A stretch of DNA of 64,000 nucleotides from Burkholderiaceae bacterium (GCA_023653055.1 JAMNXR010000015.1:1-64000), one strand, 5' to 3'. Positions 55,947 to 64,000 are shown, numbered from the stretch's first letter. Numbers and translations: made by a program. The notes: a model not told the origin generated them from the letters alone.

Positions 55947-55976
55947 GTCTGATTTTTGTCAGAAAGCTGTCAGAAA
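55947..55976 (+). promoter_or_regulatory. Tandem 11-bp spaced repeats, OmpR-family-type operator
   Basis: GTCTGATT (55947-55954), GTCAGAAA (55958-55965) and GTCAGAAA (55969-55976) are spaced exactly 11 bases start to start. Direct half-sites at this spacing are the form of PhoB-type and other OmpR-family operators. The site is about 40 bases upstream of the membrane protein gene at 56018 and just after the two-component pair. Confidence 0.45.
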
Positions 55977-56017
55977 TCGGTCTTAAAGTGCGACCATCGG
56001 AATGCGGCTAAAAGCGC

Positions 56018-56347
56018 ATGCGTGCGACAAAAATAAGAAGGGGACTTGGGTTGCTGTTATTTCTAAATATTCTGCAGTTGTTGCTTTATATAGGCTTGCT
56101 CGCCCTGCTCGGCCAGGGACTCCTATATTTGATCGCAGGCGCTAAGCGTGACACCAATTTGTTTTATCAACTATTTCAAGTTGTTAACAAGCCTTGGATT
56201 CGTATCGCGGGACTGATCTCTCCAAAACAAATCGCCGAACGTCATCACCCTTTCGTGGCGTTCTGTATCGTGGGCGCCATTTATATGGCGGTCACCGTTG
56301 CGAAAATTGAACATTGTGTTTCTGTCGGTATGGTGGGTTGCAAATGA
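56018..56347 (+). CDS. Small membrane protein of unknown function
   Basis: 109 residues, not recognised. Basic start MRATKIRRG, a first hydrophobic helix from about 9 to 40 (GLGLLLFLNILQLLLYIGLL), a polar middle with NKPWIRIAGLISPKQIAERHH, and a second hydrophobic stretch (about 80-95, VAFCIVGAIYMAVTVA). The stop overlaps the TPR gene start by four bases (ATGA), so the two are coupled. Likely inner membrane. A similar pair upstream of DUF4212/symporter genes is familiar in betaproteobacteria, but I cannot name it. Confidence 0.65.
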   Translation: MRATKIRRGLGLLLFLNILQLLLYIGLLALLGQGLLYLIAGAKRDTNLFYQLFQVVNKPWIRIAGLISPKQIAERHHPFVAFCIVGAIYMAVTVAKIEHCVSVGMVGCK

Positions 56348-56910
56348 AATTTGATTTGAACTGGCAAAAATACAAATGGTGTGCGGTCACGCTGATTGTG
56401 TTTGGACAACGCACTCGTGCGGTGAATATGTTTGAAGACATGCTTAGGGACTACCCCAATGATAGTTATGCGTTGGGTAGCCTCGCACACCTCAAGGCAG
56501 AGCTTGGCAACAAAAGTGGTGCGATTGAAATTTATCAGCGTTTGGTGAAACAACCAGACGCGCCTATCTATGCCTGGTTCAATCTTGGTTTTCTGCAACA
56601 AGAGCTAGAGCACCCAGTCGAAGCAGAACATTCTTTTCGACGTGCCCTAGAGCTCAACCCCAAACTTGATCAAGCTTGGTATGGGCTAGGTCTAGCACTG
56701 ATTCAACAAAATCGGCTTGAAGAGGCCATTGTTGCACTTGAACGCAACACGAAACTACAGCCCATGAGTCCGTATGCCTGGTATCAGCTTGCCCGTGTCC
56801 ATGTCGACCGCCAGCAGCCTGAAGAAGCTACCAAAATCATTCAACACTTGAAAGGCTTTGAGCCAAAATTTGCGCGTCAACTTGAGCGTGAAACTGGGTT
56901 GAATGTTTAA
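56344..56910 (+). CDS. Tetratricopeptide-repeat protein
   Basis: 188 residues from the ATG at 56344. About four TPR units (about 20-165): YALGSLAHLKAELGNKSGAIEIY, YAWFNLGFLQQELEHPVEAE, DQAWYGLGLALIQQNRLEEAI, YAWYQLARVHVDRQQPEEATKI (each quoted in part). No signal peptide is clear; a protein scaffold for the neighbouring membrane proteins is a guess. Coupled to the gene before and 46 bases ahead of the symporter small subunit. Confidence 0.85.
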   Translation: MKFDLNWQKYKWCAVTLIVFGQRTRAVNMFEDMLRDYPNDSYALGSLAHLKAELGNKSGAIEIYQRLVKQPDAPIYAWFNLGFLQQELEHPVEAEHSFRRALELNPKLDQAWYGLGLALIQQNRLEEAIVALERNTKLQPMSPYAWYQLARVHVDRQQPEEATKIIQHLKGFEPKFARQLERETGLNV

Positions 56911-56956
56911 ACCGTTTTATTTGTAGTTTGTTTTATAACGATGAGGAGACTTAACC

Positions 56957-57220
56957 GTGCAACTAACCGAAAAACATCGGGTGTACTGGCAAAAAAACCT
57001 ACGCATCACTTCAATTTTGTTGATGATCTGGTTCATTGTCACTTTTGTAGTGGGCTTCTATGCCCGTGAGCTCGACTTTAACTTTTTTGGCTGGCCCTTT
57101 AGTTTTTGGATGGGGGCACAAGGCTCTCTGGTGGTGTATTGCCTGATTATTTGGTTTTACGCCTCATATATGAATAAGCTTGACGAAGAAGCTGGCGTCA
57201 ACGAAGAAGAGGAGGAATAA
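56957..57220 (+). CDS. DUF4212 symporter small subunit
   Basis: 87 residues, GTG start at 56957 with GAGGAGAC upstream. Two membrane helices (about 16-37 and 48-69), WPFSFWMGAQGSLVVYCLII typical of DUF4212, and an acidic end GVNEEEEE. Proteins of this kind pair with VC_2705-type sodium/solute symporters. The codons of the Glu run contain AGGAGG-like sequence that forms the ribosome binding site of the next gene, so translation is likely coupled. One base separates its stop from the next ATG. Confidence 0.92.
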   Translation: MQLTEKHRVYWQKNLRITSILLMIWFIVTFVVGFYARELDFNFFGWPFSFWMGAQGSLVVYCLIIWFYASYMNKLDEEAGVNEEEEE

Positions 57221-57221
57221 C

Positions 57222-59351
57222 ATGGCCGGAATGACACCTGAAGAAGGCGGCATGTTCGCTTCAAACACCACGAACGCGCAATTTAAAAAATCTCTCAACA
57301 AAGTCTATACCTGGTACACGGGTGGATTTATTGTTTTTGTGATCGCTCTTGCGATCGCTGAGCAAATGGGTTTGAGTCGTGCCTGGATCGGCTACATCTT
57401 TTTGGCAGCTACAGTTCTCCTCTACGCAGGTATTGGAATCATGAGCCGCACGAATGATGCTGCAGAGTATTACGTTGCTGGACGACGTGTACCCGCGCTC
57501 TATAACGGCATGGCAACGGGCGCTGACTGGATGTCGGCCGCATCGTTTATCGGTATGGCCGGAACGCTCTACCTGACGGGCTATAGTGGTTTGGCTTTCA
57601 TCATGGGCTGGACCGGTGGCTACTGTTTGGTGGCCTTGTTCTTGGCGCCTTATCTGCGAAAGTTTGGTCAATTTACGATTCCAGACTTTCTGGGTGAGCG
57701 CTATGATGGCAATTTGCCACGTCTGTTGGGCATCATCGCTGCGATTCTGTGTTCCTTTACCTATGTGGTGGCACAGATTTATGGCGTGGGCCTGATCACG
57801 ACACGTTTAGCTGGCGTGCCATTTGAGATTGGTATTTTCCTGGGTCTCGGCGGCATTCTGGTCTGCTCGTTCCTCGGTGGTATGCGTGCGGTCACCTGGA
57901 CTCAGGTTGCCCAGTACATCATCCTGATCATTGCTTACATGATTCCAGTTGTATGGCTATCTGTTAAGCAAACAGGCGTGCCGATCCCACAGGCAATCTA
58001 TGGCTATCAACTTGAAAAAGTAACCGCCAAAGAAGCTGAGCTGCTCAAAGATCCAAAAGAGCTTGAAGTCATTGCGATCTTTAAAAAGCGTGCTGAAGAA
58101 GCCGATGCCAAGCTGAAAAACATTCCAGCTGCAATGGTTGCGGCCAAAGCTGATGCAGAAAAGGCACTTGCTGACCTTAAAGCTGCGAATGCACCTAAGG
58201 CACAAGTAGATGCTGCAGAAAAAGCATTGGCAGCTGTACCAAAAACTGAAGCTGCGGCCAAAGCCCTCTGGACGAGTGAAAGAGCAGCAAATAATGCTCG
58301 CGCCGTTCCTTTAGGTGGTATGCCGCGACATGCACAACAGTTTGCGGGTGATCCGAATGGAACTGATGCGCAAAAAGTTGCTTATGACACCTCCCGTCGT
58401 AACTTCCTAGCGCTGATTTTCTGCTTGATGGTCGGTACTGCAGCACTTCCGCACATCCTGATGCGCTACTACACAACGCCTTCCGTTAAACAGGCGCGTG
58501 AGTCAGTCACTTGGTCATTGTTTTTCATCTTCCTGTTGTATTTCACGGCGCCAGCACTTGCTGTGTTGGTGAAGTACGAGGTCTTCCAAGTGCTTGTTGG
58601 TACGCCATTCGATAAGCTGCCTGGGTGGATTGCACAATGGGCCGCTGTTGATCCTGCTTTGTTATCTGTTGCTGACGTCAACAAAGATGGCATTCTGCAA
58701 TTAGGTGAAATGCGCATCGGTGGTGACATCGTAGTGTTAGCTACACCTGAAATCGGTGGCTTGCCATACGTGATCTCCGGCATGGTGGCAGCAGGCGGTT
58801 TGGCTGCGGCTCTTTCAACAGCGGACGGCCTGCTGTTGACAATTGCAAACGCTTTGTCTCACGACTTGTACTTCAAGATGATCAACCCCAATGCTCCGAC
58901 AGCACGTCGCGTATTGATTTCGAAAATCTTGTTGTTGGTCGTTGCCTTGTGTGCAGCCTATGTGGCCTCGCAAAAACCAGCAGACATCTTGTTCTTGGTT
59001 TCTGCCGCGTTCTCCTTCGCTGCTGCTGCATTCTTCCCTGCCCTGACCTTAGGGATTTTCTGGAAGCGCGCAAACAAGTACGGTGCAGTAGTCGGTATGA
59101 TTGGTGGATTGGGCGTCACTTTTTACTACATGGTGACAACTCAACCTTGGTTGCGCGGTGTGTTTGGCGTGACCTCACCGATCGAACTTTGGTACGGCAT
59201 CTTGCCGATCTCAGCGGGTGTCTTTGGTGTACCACTGGGCTTTGCACTGATTATCGTTGTGAGCTTGCTGACCCCAGCGCCTCGCAAAGACATCCAAGAA
59301 TTGGTGGATCATGTGCGCTACCCCACGCTACGTGGCGATGCAGCACGTTAA
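57222..59351 (+). CDS. Sodium:solute symporter, VC_2705-type, with large insertion
   Basis: 709 residues, longer than the usual 550-600. The core has many helices with GMATGADWMSAASFIGMAG, GQFTIPDFLGERY, ALSTADGLLLTIANALSHD typical of the SSS family. Between about 267 and 390 lies an Ala/Lys/Glu-rich coiled-coil-like segment absent from short members. Residues 485-496, DVNKDGILQLGE, are a perfect EF-hand calcium loop in an extra-membrane stretch. Probable substrate is acetate or another short carboxylate (family knowledge); not shown here. The small subunit lies just upstream, and a terminator follows. Confidence 0.93.
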   Translation: MAGMTPEEGGMFASNTTNAQFKKSLNKVYTWYTGGFIVFVIALAIAEQMGLSRAWIGYIFLAATVLLYAGIGIMSRTNDAAEYYVAGRRVPALYNGMATGADWMSAASFIGMAGTLYLTGYSGLAFIMGWTGGYCLVALFLAPYLRKFGQFTIPDFLGERYDGNLPRLLGIIAAILCSFTYVVAQIYGVGLITTRLAGVPFEIGIFLGLGGILVCSFLGGMRAVTWTQVAQYIILIIAYMIPVVWLSVKQTGVPIPQAIYGYQLEKVTAKEAELLKDPKELEVIAIFKKRAEEADAKLKNIPAAMVAAKADAEKALADLKAANAPKAQVDAAEKALAAVPKTEAAAKALWTSERAANNARAVPLGGMPRHAQQFAGDPNGTDAQKVAYDTSRRNFLALIFCLMVGTAALPHILMRYYTTPSVKQARESVTWSLFFIFLLYFTAPALAVLVKYEVFQVLVGTPFDKLPGWIAQWAAVDPALLSVADVNKDGILQLGEMRIGGDIVVLATPEIGGLPYVISGMVAAGGLAAALSTADGLLLTIANALSHDLYFKMINPNAPTARRVLISKILLLVVALCAAYVASQKPADILFLVSAAFSFAAAAFFPALTLGIFWKRANKYGAVVGMIGGLGVTFYYMVTTQPWLRGVFGVTSPIELWYGILPISAGVFGVPLGFALIIVVSLLTPAPRKDIQELVDHVRYPTLRGDAAR

Positions 59352-59400
59352 TTAAAAACAGTTCCCCGCCGTCTGAGACTGCTGCGCTCAAACGGTTTTT

Positions 59401-59424
59401 AAGCCCCTTCGGGGGCTTTTTTTT
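59401..59424 (+). terminator. Intrinsic terminator of the symporter operon
   Basis: AAGCCCC, a TTCG tetraloop, GGGGCTT and a run of T residues, about 50 bases after the symporter stop. Confidence 0.85.
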
Positions 59425-59450
59425 ATTTCTATTTTTAGGTGATCCGCAGA

Positions 59451-59879
59451 CTATTTTTCTGCTGGAAGAGAAAGCTTGCGCCTGATCATTCGTAGAACAG
59501 AACCGAGCAGTGGAATTTTTTCATAGACTTGCTGAGCCGCATCCCAATAATCACGATGCAAGACGATCAGTCCTTGATCGTTTAACTCAAACTGAGTGCA
59601 GCCAGATAATTGCTGCGCTTGACCACGGCATTTAAAAAGAAAATCCCACGTCATAAATGCCTGATGCCCGTTCGAAACTGTTGTCGTGATGACAAAACGT
59701 GGTTGCTCGAGCGTATCGAACATGTGTTGATACACGGCCCGCACTGAAGCCAGACCCTTGAGATGATTAAACGGATCAATAAACACGGCATCCGAGGCGT
59801 AAATGTCTTCCACACGCGCGAGCGAGGCTGGAGTAAACGTTTCAAACCACTGTGCGATTTCTGAGAAGCGCGTAAGCAT
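59451..59879 (-). CDS. NTF2-like (SnoaL-type) protein
   Basis: 142 residues, a single NTF2-like cone fold: YASDAVFIDPFNHLKGLASV near the start, FMTWDFLFKC and LHRDYWDAAQQVYEKIP near the end. Members are small ligand-binding or isomerase-type proteins. Last gene of the minus-strand lipid cluster, 11 bases after the SDR gene. Specific role unknown. The operon trails off into the symporter terminator region. Confidence 0.85.
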   Translation of the reverse strand: MLTRFSEIAQWFETFTPASLARVEDIYASDAVFIDPFNHLKGLASVRAVYQHMFDTLEQPRFVITTTVSNGHQAFMTWDFLFKCRGQAQQLSGCTQFELNDQGLIVLHRDYWDAAQQVYEKIPLLGSVLRMIRRKLSLPAEK

Positions 59880-59890
59880 GTGTGATCCTC

Positions 59891-60667
59891 TTAGAGCTTG
59901 GTGATTTTGTGTAGCAAGGGAAAACGCCAGCGATCGGGAAGAAAACTGATCCAGCGCAATGCCCCTGCAAACCCCCGCGGAAAACGGATTTCAAATTGTC
60001 CGCGTTCAAAGCCTGCCACGATTGCTTGGGCAGCTTGGGCAGGCTTCATCAAACCGGGCATCTCGAAATCGTTGACCGCAGTCATAGGCGTTTCGACAAA
60101 ACCAGGGTTAATCAAATAAACCGACACCCCTTTCGGTTCGAGTTCAAAGTACAGCGTCTGCGCCAAATTGTTAAGCGCGGCTTTAGTCGCCCCGTATATC
60201 ACGGCCTTAGGCAAACCCGTATACGCAGAAATACTGGCGATCACGGCAAGTCCGCCCTCGCCTCTTTTGATGAAATATGGGACTAAAAGAGCAACCCCTC
60301 GATACACACCGACGACATTTAAATCAAAACTCTTTTGGACCTGATCCATATCTAACGCCCAACTGTGTGTCGGATCGTAGCGAGCAGCGCCAAAGACCAC
60401 GAGGTCGATATGCCCCATCGCAGCCAGGGTGCGTTCAAAGGCCTCAGGCCAAGCCTGAGCATCCCCCGCATCGAAGGCAACGACGTGGGCATGAGGATGA
60501 GGTTGCGCAAGCTCGAGCAACGCCTCTTGTCTGCGCGCAGACACCGTGACCCAAGCGCCTGCCGCCAACAAAGCTTGGGCCAGCGCCGCACCAATGCCGC
60601 TCGAGGCCCCGACTAACCAGACGCGCTTACCGGCCCAGCTTTTAATCGGTGGATTGAGCGCACGCAT
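59891..60667 (-). CDS. Short-chain dehydrogenase/reductase
   Basis: 258 residues. Cofactor motif GASSGIG (20-26), ASISAYTGLPKAVIYGATKAA with Y158 and K162 (quoted in parts), and C-terminal tail RWISFLPDRWRFPLLHKITKL that looks membrane-associated. The ATG at 60667 overlaps the DUF3833 stop (TGATG). It is in the CFA/chalcone-isomerase-like/MFS cluster; the substrate may be a lipid or lipid-linked ketone, by inference. Confidence 0.92.
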   Translation of the reverse strand: MRALNPPIKSWAGKRVWLVGASSGIGAALAQALLAAGAWVTVSARRQEALLELAQPHPHAHVVAFDAGDAQAWPEAFERTLAAMGHIDLVVFGAARYDPTHSWALDMDQVQKSFDLNVVGVYRGVALLVPYFIKRGEGGLAVIASISAYTGLPKAVIYGATKAALNNLAQTLYFELEPKGVSVYLINPGFVETPMTAVNDFEMPGLMKPAQAAQAIVAGFERGQFEIRFPRGFAGALRWISFLPDRWRFPLLHKITKL

Positions 60668-61215
60668 CACGAAGGGCTACCGGGCGTACGTTTGCGGAAA
60701 AATAATGTGACCTCACCTAGATCGATGCCGAATTTGGACATGGTGGAGCGATTCATCATTGAGTGCTCATCCATCTGCCACATCCAGTCGTCAAAATTGA
60801 CGAGATACTCTTTACCATCAACAGGCAAACGCAGCACATAGGTCCAATGCAGTGCATTGCCCGACACACGCCCCGTTGCAACGCCCACCACATCGTCGGC
60901 CGTACCTTGCCAGGTTCCATCGGCCTGACGCTTGAGCGTCCAGACGCGGCGTTGTTTCTCACCATCCGAATAGGTAAAACGCTCATCGAGCGTGCCCTCA
61001 GATGGACTGATCCAATTGGTCATGATTTCTACATGAAAACGACGAGCGACTTCACCGTTACGTTTTTGGAATATGCCCCATGCATCAATCGTGCCAGTAA
61101 AAAATGTCGACAACTCAAGCTTAGGCGTTTCTTTGGCATATTGTTCAACATCAACGCTACCACAAGCGGTCATCAATGCAGCTGTGGCAGAGGCTATCAG
61201 TGCTTTGAATTTCAT
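60667..61215 (-). CDS. DUF3833 lipoprotein
   Basis: 182 residues from the ATG at 61215, with AGGAG eight bases upstream. Lipoprotein signal ending ALMTACGSVD. The body holds FFTGTIDAWGIFQKRNGEVARRFHVEI and DDWMWQMDEHSMMNRSTMSKFG (parts), DUF3833 hallmarks with a lipocalin-like beta structure. Function not known; the fold suggests lipid binding. 10 bases after the MFS stop. Confidence 0.9.
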   Translation of the reverse strand: MKFKALIASATAALMTACGSVDVEQYAKETPKLELSTFFTGTIDAWGIFQKRNGEVARRFHVEIMTNWISPSEGTLDERFTYSDGEKQRRVWTLKRQADGTWQGTADDVVGVATGRVSGNALHWTYVLRLPVDGKEYLVNFDDWMWQMDEHSMMNRSTMSKFGIDLGEVTLFFRKRTPGSPS

Positions 61216-61225
61216 TTTGAGACTC

Positions 61226-62488
61226 CTAGCGGACAATTGTCCGCGATGACGAACGACCACGTAATTGTGGCAGCAACACCAGGATGGCGATGCCTTTGAA
61301 AACGATGGGTAAACATACATACAGCGCGGTGAGCGCAATAGTCGTCTGAAACTGTCCCGGTGCATACCCAAAGAGTTTGAGACTGGGTAGCGCTAAACCG
61401 GCGGCCAACGCGAGCGCGAACTTGCTAATGAGCACCCAAATACCAAAATAAAGACCCGTGCTTTTGCGATTTTGCTCAGGGATCGCATCCGCGAGCATGG
61501 CGGGCGGCAACGCGACATCTGCGCCAAGCGCAGCTCCGGACATCAAGCAAATCAGGCTATAAGCCATCACGTCACCGCTTCCGATCCAGCCCGAGAACAT
61601 CAGTGAACATCCGGCTAACACACTCCCCAGTACCCATGCGCGTGCCTTGCCGATGCGATCTGACAGCGCTACCCAAAGCGGAAGCGTCAACATGCCCGCT
61701 AAAAAATAAATGCCGAGAAACATGCCTGCTTGCTGAGGGGCCTGCACCACATCATCAATAAAAAAGAGGACCAGTGTCGCAGGGATGGCCACTGAGATGG
61801 CATTAAATAAATAAAACCACATCACAAGCCGTACCGCCGGGGGTTTGAGCGCAGCGCGCCATCCCTCAAGCGTTTCAACGATAGAAACCTGTGGTTTGGG
61901 AGCCCAACGCAATGTTGTCCACAAACCTAGTACCAGGATCGCGACAAACACCCAGGCAAACACTTGATACCCCTGGCGCGGCCCCCAATCTGCCACCCAA
62001 AAGGTTGGCAATACTGAAGCAACCACCACGCCCACCAAACCCAAGGCCTCGCGCCACGCAGTCACACGCGAGCGTTGTGTCACGTCATCGGTCAGACGTG
62101 CGCCCCATGTCAAATAACAAATGCTCAGCAAGCTGTGCGCAAAATATACCAAGATCAAACACAAAGTCAGCCAAGCCATCAAACCCACTTGGGATGCTTG
62201 AGGGGGTGTAAATAACAACACAAAGCCCAGCGCAAGCACCATACTAGACGCGATCATCAACACCAGCCAACCAGAGCGCTTGCGCTGAAGCCCATCCACA
62301 ACACGACCCAAAAATGGATCTTGCACCGTATCGAACAAACGGGTCAAAAATAAAATCGCCCCGAGCGCCGCTAAATCTAAACCCAAGACATCACCGTAAA
62401 ACTTTGGCGAGATCATATAGATTGGTAACATCGCCATCGCTAGGGGCAAGCCTAACGCAGCATAGGCAACCAGACTGGTCGTTTTCAC
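61226..62488 (-). CDS. MFS transporter, GPH (sugar/cation symporter-like) family
   Basis: 420 residues with about 12 membrane helices. YGDVLGLDLAALGAILFLTRLFDTVQDPFLG (parts) and LADAIPEQNRKSTGLYFGIWV match the MFS_2/GPH family that includes lipid-flippase-like relatives. The GTG start at 62488 overlaps the upstream stop (GTGA). In this cluster it may move a lipid or lipid precursor, which is inference from neighbours. Confidence 0.9.
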   Translation of the reverse strand: MKTTSLVAYAALGLPLAMAMLPIYMISPKFYGDVLGLDLAALGAILFLTRLFDTVQDPFLGRVVDGLQRKRSGWLVLMIASSMVLALGFVLLFTPPQASQVGLMAWLTLCLILVYFAHSLLSICYLTWGARLTDDVTQRSRVTAWREALGLVGVVVASVLPTFWVADWGPRQGYQVFAWVFVAILVLGLWTTLRWAPKPQVSIVETLEGWRAALKPPAVRLVMWFYLFNAISVAIPATLVLFFIDDVVQAPQQAGMFLGIYFLAGMLTLPLWVALSDRIGKARAWVLGSVLAGCSLMFSGWIGSGDVMAYSLICLMSGAALGADVALPPAMLADAIPEQNRKSTGLYFGIWVLISKFALALAAGLALPSLKLFGYAPGQFQTTIALTALYVCLPIVFKGIAILVLLPQLRGRSSSRTIVR

Positions 62489-63003
62489 TGAGACAGTCCC
62501 AATAAAGACTGACGCAAACTTGGTTCACTTGTACGTGGATCTAACCAGATGGCAAAAAATGCGCGGGCTAACACATCATTGATTTGACCGATTTCTTTAT
62601 CCTGCTCATAAAAGACTGCGCCTTCACCTGGTCGATATACGCCCGTCAGGGTCACGCCTTTAGATACGCTTGGTAGCACACGAGAAAGCTCAGCCGCCCA
62701 CTCGGGATGCTGGTCTACAGGCTTACCTAGTTTACGCATCTCATCGAGTGAGGACTGGACCAAGCGATCTCCAGCAATGGTTCGCTCGTACGTCAGCGAC
62801 AGTGCGAAAGACTTGTTGGCTTCAAAACGACCCGCAGCCGCATACAGTCGCGCTTCGTAGATCGACCAACCAAAACGCTTGAACATACCTTGCCCGACCT
62901 GTTGAGCGCCTGGCAATAGTTGCGTAAACGTAGGCGTGGCATGCAGGCTCGCGGCACTAAGGCTCAAGAGTAAAGAAACTAGGATTTTGCGCAAAGTGTC
63001 CAT
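62485..63003 (-). CDS. Chalcone isomerase-like periplasmic protein
   Basis: 172 residues with a signal peptide ending SAASLHA-TPTF. The chalcone-isomerase-like domain (Chalcone_3) is seen in FKRFGWSIYEARLYAAAGRF and FALSLTYERTIAGDRLVQSS. It most likely binds fatty acids rather than isomerising chalcones, as for fatty-acid-binding relatives (family knowledge). Overlaps the CFA synthase end by 25 bases. Confidence 0.88.
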   Translation of the reverse strand: MDTLRKILVSLLLSLSAASLHATPTFTQLLPGAQQVGQGMFKRFGWSIYEARLYAAAGRFEANKSFALSLTYERTIAGDRLVQSSLDEMRKLGKPVDQHPEWAAELSRVLPSVSKGVTLTGVYRPGEGAVFYEQDKEIGQINDVLARAFFAIWLDPRTSEPSLRQSLLGLSQ

Positions 63004-64000
63004 TGTTTAACATCCGTTCGAGTGTGTCGGAATCCAACTTCACAATAAGCCAAATACATTTTCCAGACGCGAATAAAGGCCTCGTCATAGCCCTGCTCTC
63101 GAATCTGATTCAGTGATGCATCAAAGCGTTGGGCCCAGCGCTTGAGGGTTTCAGCATAGTCTTGACCAAAGGCCAGCACCTCCAGCGCACGAAGACCTGC
63201 GGCCTCGCATTCTTTCCTAAACCGCGATGGGCTTGGCAACATCCCACCTGGGAAAATATATTGCTGAATAAAATCCGTGCCGCGTCTGTAGGCATCGAAC
63301 TTGTCTTCCACAATATCGATGGTTTGCACAACCACTTTTCCAGAGGGCTTTAAGCAACGCGCCAACATTTGAAAGTAGCTGGGCCAATGCAACAGGCCTA
63401 CGGCCTCAAACATTTCAATCGAAACAATATGATCAAATTTTTCTGGCACATCTCGGTAGTCTTGCAAGCGCAGTGTCACGCGGTCGCTTAGACCCGCATC
63501 ATGCATCCGCTTGGTCGCCCATTCAAGCTGCGCGTCTGACAAGGTGATACCCACTACGTTGAGGCCTCGACGGGCGGCTCGCTCTGCAAAACCGCCCCAC
63601 CCACAGCCCACTTCAAGAATCGTCTGACCCGCTTGCGCCTCTATCTGATCGAGAATGCGGTCGTACTTTGCGTCTTGCGCTCGTTCAAGCTCGCGTGTCA
63701 AGTCGCCTTCAAATAAACCAGACGAATAGGTCATCGAAGGATCGAGCCATAAGCGGTAAAAACTGTTTCCAACGTCGTAGTGACTTAAAATGTTGCGTCG
63801 ACTCCCTGCGCGACTGTTGTCTTTTAGCACCCAGTGGGACAAACGCTTGAGTAATAGTGCCCACCAATGTCCATCTACCGCCTCTGAAATCTGCTCGTTA
63901 CGAATTGCAAGCGTGAACAACGCGACTAAGTCTGGTGAGTCCACCCAACCACGCCGTAAGCTTTCAGCAAAACCCACATCGCCTTGACGCAAAATCAAGC
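62979..64000 (-). CDS. cfa: Cyclopropane-fatty-acyl-phospholipid synthase (partial)
   Basis: At least 340 residues; the N-terminus is outside the window. SAM site EVGCGWGGFAERAARRG, YRDVPEKFDHIVSIEMFEAVG, and C-terminal QQYIFPGGMLPSPSRF are typical of CFA synthases, which methylenate unsaturated phospholipid acyl chains. The family member may also be a related fatty-acid methyltransferase, since the gene context differs from E. coli cfa. It starts the visible part of an overlapping operon. Confidence 0.93.
   Translation of the reverse strand, partial: LILRQGDVGFAESLRRGWVDSPDLVALFTLAIRNEQISEAVDGHWWALLLKRLSHWVLKDNSRAGSRRNILSHYDVGNSFYRLWLDPSMTYSSGLFEGDLTRELERAQDAKYDRILDQIEAQAGQTILEVGCGWGGFAERAARRGLNVVGITLSDAQLEWATKRMHDAGLSDRVTLRLQDYRDVPEKFDHIVSIEMFEAVGLLHWPSYFQMLARCLKPSGKVVVQTIDIVEDKFDAYRRGTDFIQQYIFPGGMLPSPSRFRKECEAAGLRALEVLAFGQDYAETLKRWAQRFDASLNQIREQGYDEAFIRVWKMYLAYCEVGFRHTRTDVKQWTLCAKS

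Overview
The window looks like the chromosome of a betaproteobacterium of the Burkholderiales, probably Alcaligenaceae-like. Evidence is the single-chain pyruvate dehydrogenase E1 with an E3 that carries its own lipoyl domain, the order PAS histidine kinase / FixJ regulator / folD / M3 peptidase next to it, two Bug (TctC-type) periplasmic receptors, and the hemC-hemD-hemX-hemY and recA-recX blocks. This is inference from gene content; no rRNA, tRNA or CRISPR array was seen. The window opens inside an IS3-type element and closes inside a cyclopropane-fatty-acid synthase gene.

Region by region. 1-148: end of an IS element with a hairpin before its transposase. 200-6078 (minus): lpdA, aceF, aceE, the pyruvate dehydrogenase complex. 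6277-11612 (plus): membrane PAS kinase, FixJ-like regulator and folD in overlapping frames, then oligopeptidase A. 11626-14810: copper handling (SCO, CopZ-like chaperone, CopA ATPase). 14822-15719: nitroreductase-like protein and a cold-shock protein with a long structured leader. 16065-18485: dadA and alr, D-alanine catabolism. 18533-20854: exonuclease III, a VOC protein and a GST.

20971-28957 is a catabolic region: Bug receptor, SDR, thiolase-like protein, acyl-CoA ligase, 2-hydroxyacid dehydrogenase, class II aldolase, and on the minus strand a carboxymuconolactone-decarboxylase-like protein and a 3-hydroxyisobutyrate-dehydrogenase-like protein. It is followed by a tripartite RND efflux operon (28984-34946, minus), then a second Bug receptor with a 2-hydroxyacid dehydrogenase (minus), and divergently a DadA-like oxidase, a CDF metal transporter, a LeuC/LeuD-type hydro-lyase, a type III CoA-transferase and an HMG-CoA-lyase-like enzyme. 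The last three or four could form a degradation route for a C5 branched dicarboxylate.

43665-53500 (minus) is mostly housekeeping: FAH-family hydrolase, hemY, hemX, hemD, hemC, a 35-residue membrane peptide, sucD, sucC, a DUF2889 protein, recX and recA. recA has a LexA box placed between its -35 and -10 elements. 53715-59351 (plus): an OmpR/TctE-type two-component system, a small membrane protein, a TPR protein, and a two-gene sodium/solute symporter (DUF4212 plus a long VC_2705-type subunit with an EF-hand-like loop). 59451-64000 (minus): a tightly overlapping cluster of CFA synthase, chalcone-isomerase-like protein, MFS carrier, DUF3833 lipoprotein, SDR and NTF2-like protein, a set associated elsewhere with membrane lipid modification and photo-oxidative stress.

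The least explained parts are the C5-acid-like cluster, the lipid/photo-stress cluster, the symporter insertions, the cspA leader and the tiny membrane peptide.
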